A stretch of DNA of 64,000 nt from Sinonovacula constricta (taxonomy: Eukaryota > Mollusca > Bivalvia > Cardiida > Solecurtidae). Of this stretch, positions 60,599 through 64,000 are shown in pieces; positions within the stretch are counted from its first letter, which is position 1; the number at the start of each line of letters is the position of its first letter. The translations under genes were made by a program, and so were the position numbers. The notes under the pieces are model-generated. The model was not told where the DNA came from, did no database searches, and saw only the letters and a program-made list of their open reading frames with translations. Where the stretch lies: assembly GCA_007844125.1 (NCBI GenBank), contig CM017571.1, positions 1-64,000 of the forward strand, read 5' to 3'.

Positions 60599-60859
60599 GG
60601 TTTTCATTTACCATCCAAACCAAAGATCCCCTGTACATAATGTCCACAGACAAACACATCAAAGTTTTCCAATTTCTCGACATTAAGGTGACAGACGTCC
60701 ATTCTCCGTCTACACTGGATACTTTCGACAACAATACTTACAGATGGGGAGACGGGTTGAGGGGTAGACATAATGTCCAATGTAGGAGATGGCAAAACAA
60801 TTTAGAAAACAATACACGGAGAAAAGAAAGAGCAAAAAGAGAGACACTGCTTAGCATAT

Positions 60860-60862
<3 letters not shown>

Positions 60863-60933
<71 letters not shown>

Positions 60934-61028
60934 ACTGCTTAGTATATTAGAGACAGAGAGAGGGGGAAGAGAGATACAGGCAGACAGACAGACAGACAGA
61001 CGGAGAGAGACAAAGGAAGAGACAGAGG

Positions 61029-61095
<67 letters not shown>

Positions 61096-61100
61096 AGAAA
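60863..61100. repeat. (AG)n microsatellites
   Basis: Two long pure AG tracts (60863-60932 and 61036-61089) with cagacagacaga between. The word 'actgcttag.atattagag' precedes and follows the first tract, so the unit was duplicated. Confidence 0.96.
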
Positions 61101-61569
61101 GAGAGGGGGGGAGAGAGAGATGGAAGATACGTATTTTTTTACAAAACCCCAATTTTTATAGTACAATGTTTCCCATATCCCATAAGTCAGCTATAGAGCA
61201 CAAGCAGACATTTTGTCCTCAGACAATCAATGTTATTACATTTTCCTCCAACATCACGATGACAGATTTGCACTGTCTAACTTACAGGGTACGTGTGCCA
61301 TTAGACACATTTTATGAACCGATAAATCTAGAAAAGAACTTGTGAGCGAGGCGGAAACATTTCGTAGTGAGCTAATGAAAAAGCGAGAAAATAATCTTTG
61401 GATCGAAGATAGTAAAGCACATATAAAAGAGACAATAAGCTAATAAAAAATGAGAAGTTAAAAATTGATAAATAGATAGAAGTGAGTGTACCTATAACAA
61501 AAGGGACAAAATCTACAGACATAAGGGGGAGGTTGGGAAAATGAAATTAAGATTGAGGTAGTGAACATG

Positions 61570-61573
<4 letters not shown>

Positions 61574-61660
<87 letters not shown>

Positions 61661-61772
61661 ATATTAGAGAGAGAGCGGAGACAGACGGACAGAGACAAAT
61701 AGACAGAGAGACAGAGAGAAGCAGAGAAAGAGAGAGAGAGAGGGACACATAGACAGAGATAGGTAGAGGCAC

Positions 61773-61819
<47 letters not shown>

Positions 61820-61830
61820 AAGAGAGAGAG
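61574..61830. repeat. (GA)n microsatellites
   Basis: Pure GA at 61574-61658, then cagaca-rich spacer, then GA again at 61774-61816. They resemble GAGA-factor-type sites only by composition. Confidence 0.96.
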
Positions 61831-62743
61831 AAAAGATATAGAACAGAACGACATTAAATATGAATAAACAGACAGACAAATATATCAAAAAACAGACCGA
61901 TATCCAGCCAGGCAAACACAAAAGGAATGGCAGCATTTCCAGCATACATGTACACACGTGCAAACAGATGTACCATTACATACATGTATTGAGGCAAAAT
62001 TAATGGTCCTTATACTTTGTTATGTAGTTGACCCGTTTTATTTGCAGCACTAGAAATACATGTACAAAAAAATGACTTTCCGTTGTGACTACGCTATGAA
62101 ATCCGTTGATGTCATACTTAACTCCATCTGGCTCAGTCTGTTAATAATAATTGTTATCTAAGGCCAGACACATAAACTAGATGGTTCTTCGTCCACTTGT
62201 AAGAGACAGAAACACGAATAAAAACATTGTGTAACCGGCGCTCCAAACCGGTTAACCCATCCGTACACAGGCCACGGTAACCGTTGCTTAACCGCGCAAG
62301 CCGCTTAAACCGGGTCGCTTAAAGAGTTAACCCAGCAGCGATTGCTCTCAACTGAGGATGTCAGTAGTTCCAGCAGTTGTTTAACTGTTTCACTTTCAGA
62401 GAAATGCACAGAAATGCAGAGAAATACTCTTTAGAATTCAATCTCCAGGACCGAACTATAAAAAAGTATATTTATTTAACAGAATGAAGTTCCCTTCTGG
62501 AACATTTGTCTGCATTTAAGGATAAGATGACGATATTAGAAATCTGAAAAATAATGTGGGAGACACTAACCGATAAATTGTAAATGGTGACACTAATCTT
62601 TAAAATTTAGCACTTAGTCTGAATTTGCAATTGTAACGACCGCAAAGGTAGAAATATAAGCGCTTCAAACCAGCCCAATCCGTCATAGAAGTGTTTCGGC
62701 CTTTAAATCTCAAAATACTTCTCTTGATGGTGGGCCCGAAGGG

Positions 62744-63138
62744 CAATCGGAACTCCTCGGGTAATTCCGTCCACGGGACAATCATCCCTCTGATGTATCT
62801 GGTGCAATGATACTTATTGAAATCACGATCGTTTTGTTCGCCGGAAGTCGAAAGAATATGCCTAAAATGTAGTTCGCACAAAACATAAACAATGTCGTCG
62901 TTTGACAGCTGTTTTGTTTGCTGCGCTTTGTAAACTAAACTTGGATGATTTAAATTTGAAGTAGCCACAAATTGAAGTTTAACTGTCATCGTACTATAGT
63001 GAGCTGTCATCCGAGCTGCAATCTTTGTTTTGACCTTCTGTCACAAAATAAGTCCCATTTAGGGAAATGGCCGAGGTGATCCGACTACCTACAAACATCC
63101 GAGAGATGATTCGTGAATAATCCGAGGTGTTCCGATTG
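62744..63138 (-). mobile_element. MULE-type element, CAATCGGAAC family, 9-bp TSD
   Basis: A 395-bp copy bounded by caatcggaactcctcgg and ccgaggtgttccgattg. Outside lie cccgaaggg (62735-62743) and cccgcaggg (63139-63147), 8 of 9 identical. On the minus strand the conserved exon frame is intact, but its first ATG has changed to ATT; a later Met (63010) remains. Confidence 0.9.
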
Positions 63139-63309
63139 CCCGCAGGGTTGATCATTCCCTGGTTTCCAGCTCCTCTCATCTTTCCTCAGCGAATGCTGTG
63201 TGCATTTCTATATCTAAAGATGGAAATTTGATACAGAGTGATGTTTTCGTTTTAATTTTTCTTAAATATTTTGTTCACAATATGTAGTTTGTACACAGTA
63301 TTCAGGTTT

Positions 63310-63524
63310 GTTTTGTTTGTTTTTGAAATACATTGCAGCGACCATTCATGATCATTATAGCAACGTCCAGCTTTTTTGGTGGAGGAAGACCCCAGACAAA
63401 TGTCTGAATAGAACTACCGGCGCACCGCAAGTCAGCTGGTAGACTTTCTCACATTAAGTCCTTCGCCCCGAACGTGACTCGAACCCACGCGGTGAGAGGC
63501 TAAGTATTGAGAGGAGTTACAAAT
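63310..63524 (-). repeat. SINE family 3, head truncated
   Basis: ttttgtttgtttttgaaata tail through to gagaggctaagtattgagag; ends before box A. Confidence 0.8.
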
Positions 63525-63707
63525 CGGTTCTGTCTTTAGGTAGAAGAATCATCGCTTTGTTGTTTTGAGTTTTGCATGGATGTTATTACAAAAATTTTAA
63601 TTTTATGTGTATGTATATGCTTGCGTTTTATTAGTACACACAACATCTGACAAAAGGAATGGTCGCAATATATATTCGACACACATACCAGCATACAATT
63701 TTCAGAA

Positions 63708-63992
63708 CCGGGCGCAATAGCTCAATTGGTAGAGCGTCGGCTTGCGGATCGGGTGGTCGCGGGTTCAAACCCCGGCCGGGTCAAACCAATGACTTTAAAG
63801 TTGGTAGTAGTGGCTTCCCTCCTAACGCTCGGGGCTAAGGGGACCGCATGACGCCTGACTCGTCGGTGTCAGTATAATGAACCGATCGGGTTCAGTCCCT
63901 GGGCACCTCATAAGTGCCCTCGTGCGTTAATGATAGAAATGTCGTTGCATAGTCTCGGCAAAAATGCCGGCAAATCCCAATCCAATCCAATC
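63708..63992 (+). repeat. SINE family 1, full copy, TSD running off the window
   Basis: Head gggcgcaatagctcaattgg (box A), gggttcaaaccccgg (box B), tail tcccaatccaatccaatc. caattttc occurs just before it (63696-63703) and as the last eight bases of the window (63993-64000). Confidence 0.92.
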
Positions 63993-64000
63993 CAATTTTC

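Larger units (their letters stand above)
48947..64000 (-). other. Upstream intron or 5' region of the SLC6 gene: repeats only
   Basis: No exon encoding TM1 (NVWRFPY type) is found on the minus strand. Contents: SINEs (49510, 51290, 53745, 58879, 59570, 60399, 63310, 63708), MULE-type elements (51900, 62744), two minisatellites (53160-55730), a duplicated segment (55790-56340), a dispersed repeat (57000-57450), a repeated ~100-bp word containing gatgacagattt (53110, 57920, 59890, 61260), GAA and GA arrays (60060-61830). 49730-51290 and 61860-62700 show nothing recognisable. Confidence 0.65.

Noticed and set aside
60640..60942. 100-codon frame ending in (RE)n
   Set aside because: The C-terminal half is the AG microsatellite and the rest shows no recognised domain.
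62230..62345. Telomere-like or satellite sequence with repeated ttaacc / ccggtt
   Set aside because: The words are irregular and no period is present.
48947..64000. Exon for TM1 (NVWRFPY)
   Set aside because: No matching minus-strand motif seen; it probably lies beyond 64000.

Overview
This window is animal nuclear DNA. It is AT-rich, gene-poor and full of repeats. It carries one recognisable gene, on the minus strand: a sodium- and chloride-dependent transporter of the SLC6 (neurotransmitter symporter) family, split into small exons separated by large introns. The mix of tRNA-derived SINEs, short inverted-repeat transposons and minisatellites suggests a mollusc, probably a bivalve; that placement is inference from style and not a marker-gene call.

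The gene. Nine exons read in order from high to low coordinates: 48812-48946, 36806-36902, 35382-35507, 34998-35136, 32444-32578, 24253-24356, 22566-22690, 10059-10171 and 3550-3678. Every junction has an AG acceptor and a GT donor, all split codons rejoin in phase, and together they give 367 complete codons without a stop. They cover TM2 to TM9 of the 12-helix fold, including extracellular loop 2 (two cysteines, two N-glycosylation sequons), the unwound TM6 motif SLGPGFG and the TM8 motif LGLDST. Residues point to the monoamine branch (serotonin/dopamine/octopamine-like), but the TM1 exon, with the diagnostic Asp, is missing and must lie beyond 64000. TM10-12 and the C-terminus must lie before position 1.

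The rest. Introns and flanks are layered repeats. (i) There are four tRNA-derived SINE families, several copies with visible target-site duplications. (ii) A very abundant MITE has the terminal sequence AGGTGGTATCCGACAGTTTG; one copy has had its end amplified into a 39-bp tandem array. (iii) Several Mutator-like (MULE-type) short elements have long terminal inverted repeats and 9-bp target duplications. Three of these families carry a small ATG-initiated open exon followed by a splice donor, like miniature Pack-MULEs. (iv) Minisatellites include a 30-bp unit array of about 57 copies (54.0-55.7 kb), a 38-bp unit array of about 25 copies made of forkhead-like and CRE/ATF-like words (39.55-40.53 kb), a 46-bp array (33.5-34.0 kb) and an 18-21-bp array grown from the YADD catalytic codons of a dead LINE reverse transcriptase (26.6 kb). 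(v) There are many microsatellites, notably TA (16.8 kb), TCTG/TC (18.3 kb), TAG/TTG (32.7 kb), GT (36.0 kb) and GA (60.8-61.8 kb).

No rRNA, functional tRNA gene, CRISPR array or bacterial feature is supported. The strongest candidates for something undescribed are the exon-carrying MULE-type elements, one of which has CTCF-like words in both ends, and the intronic array of forkhead/ATF-like motifs.
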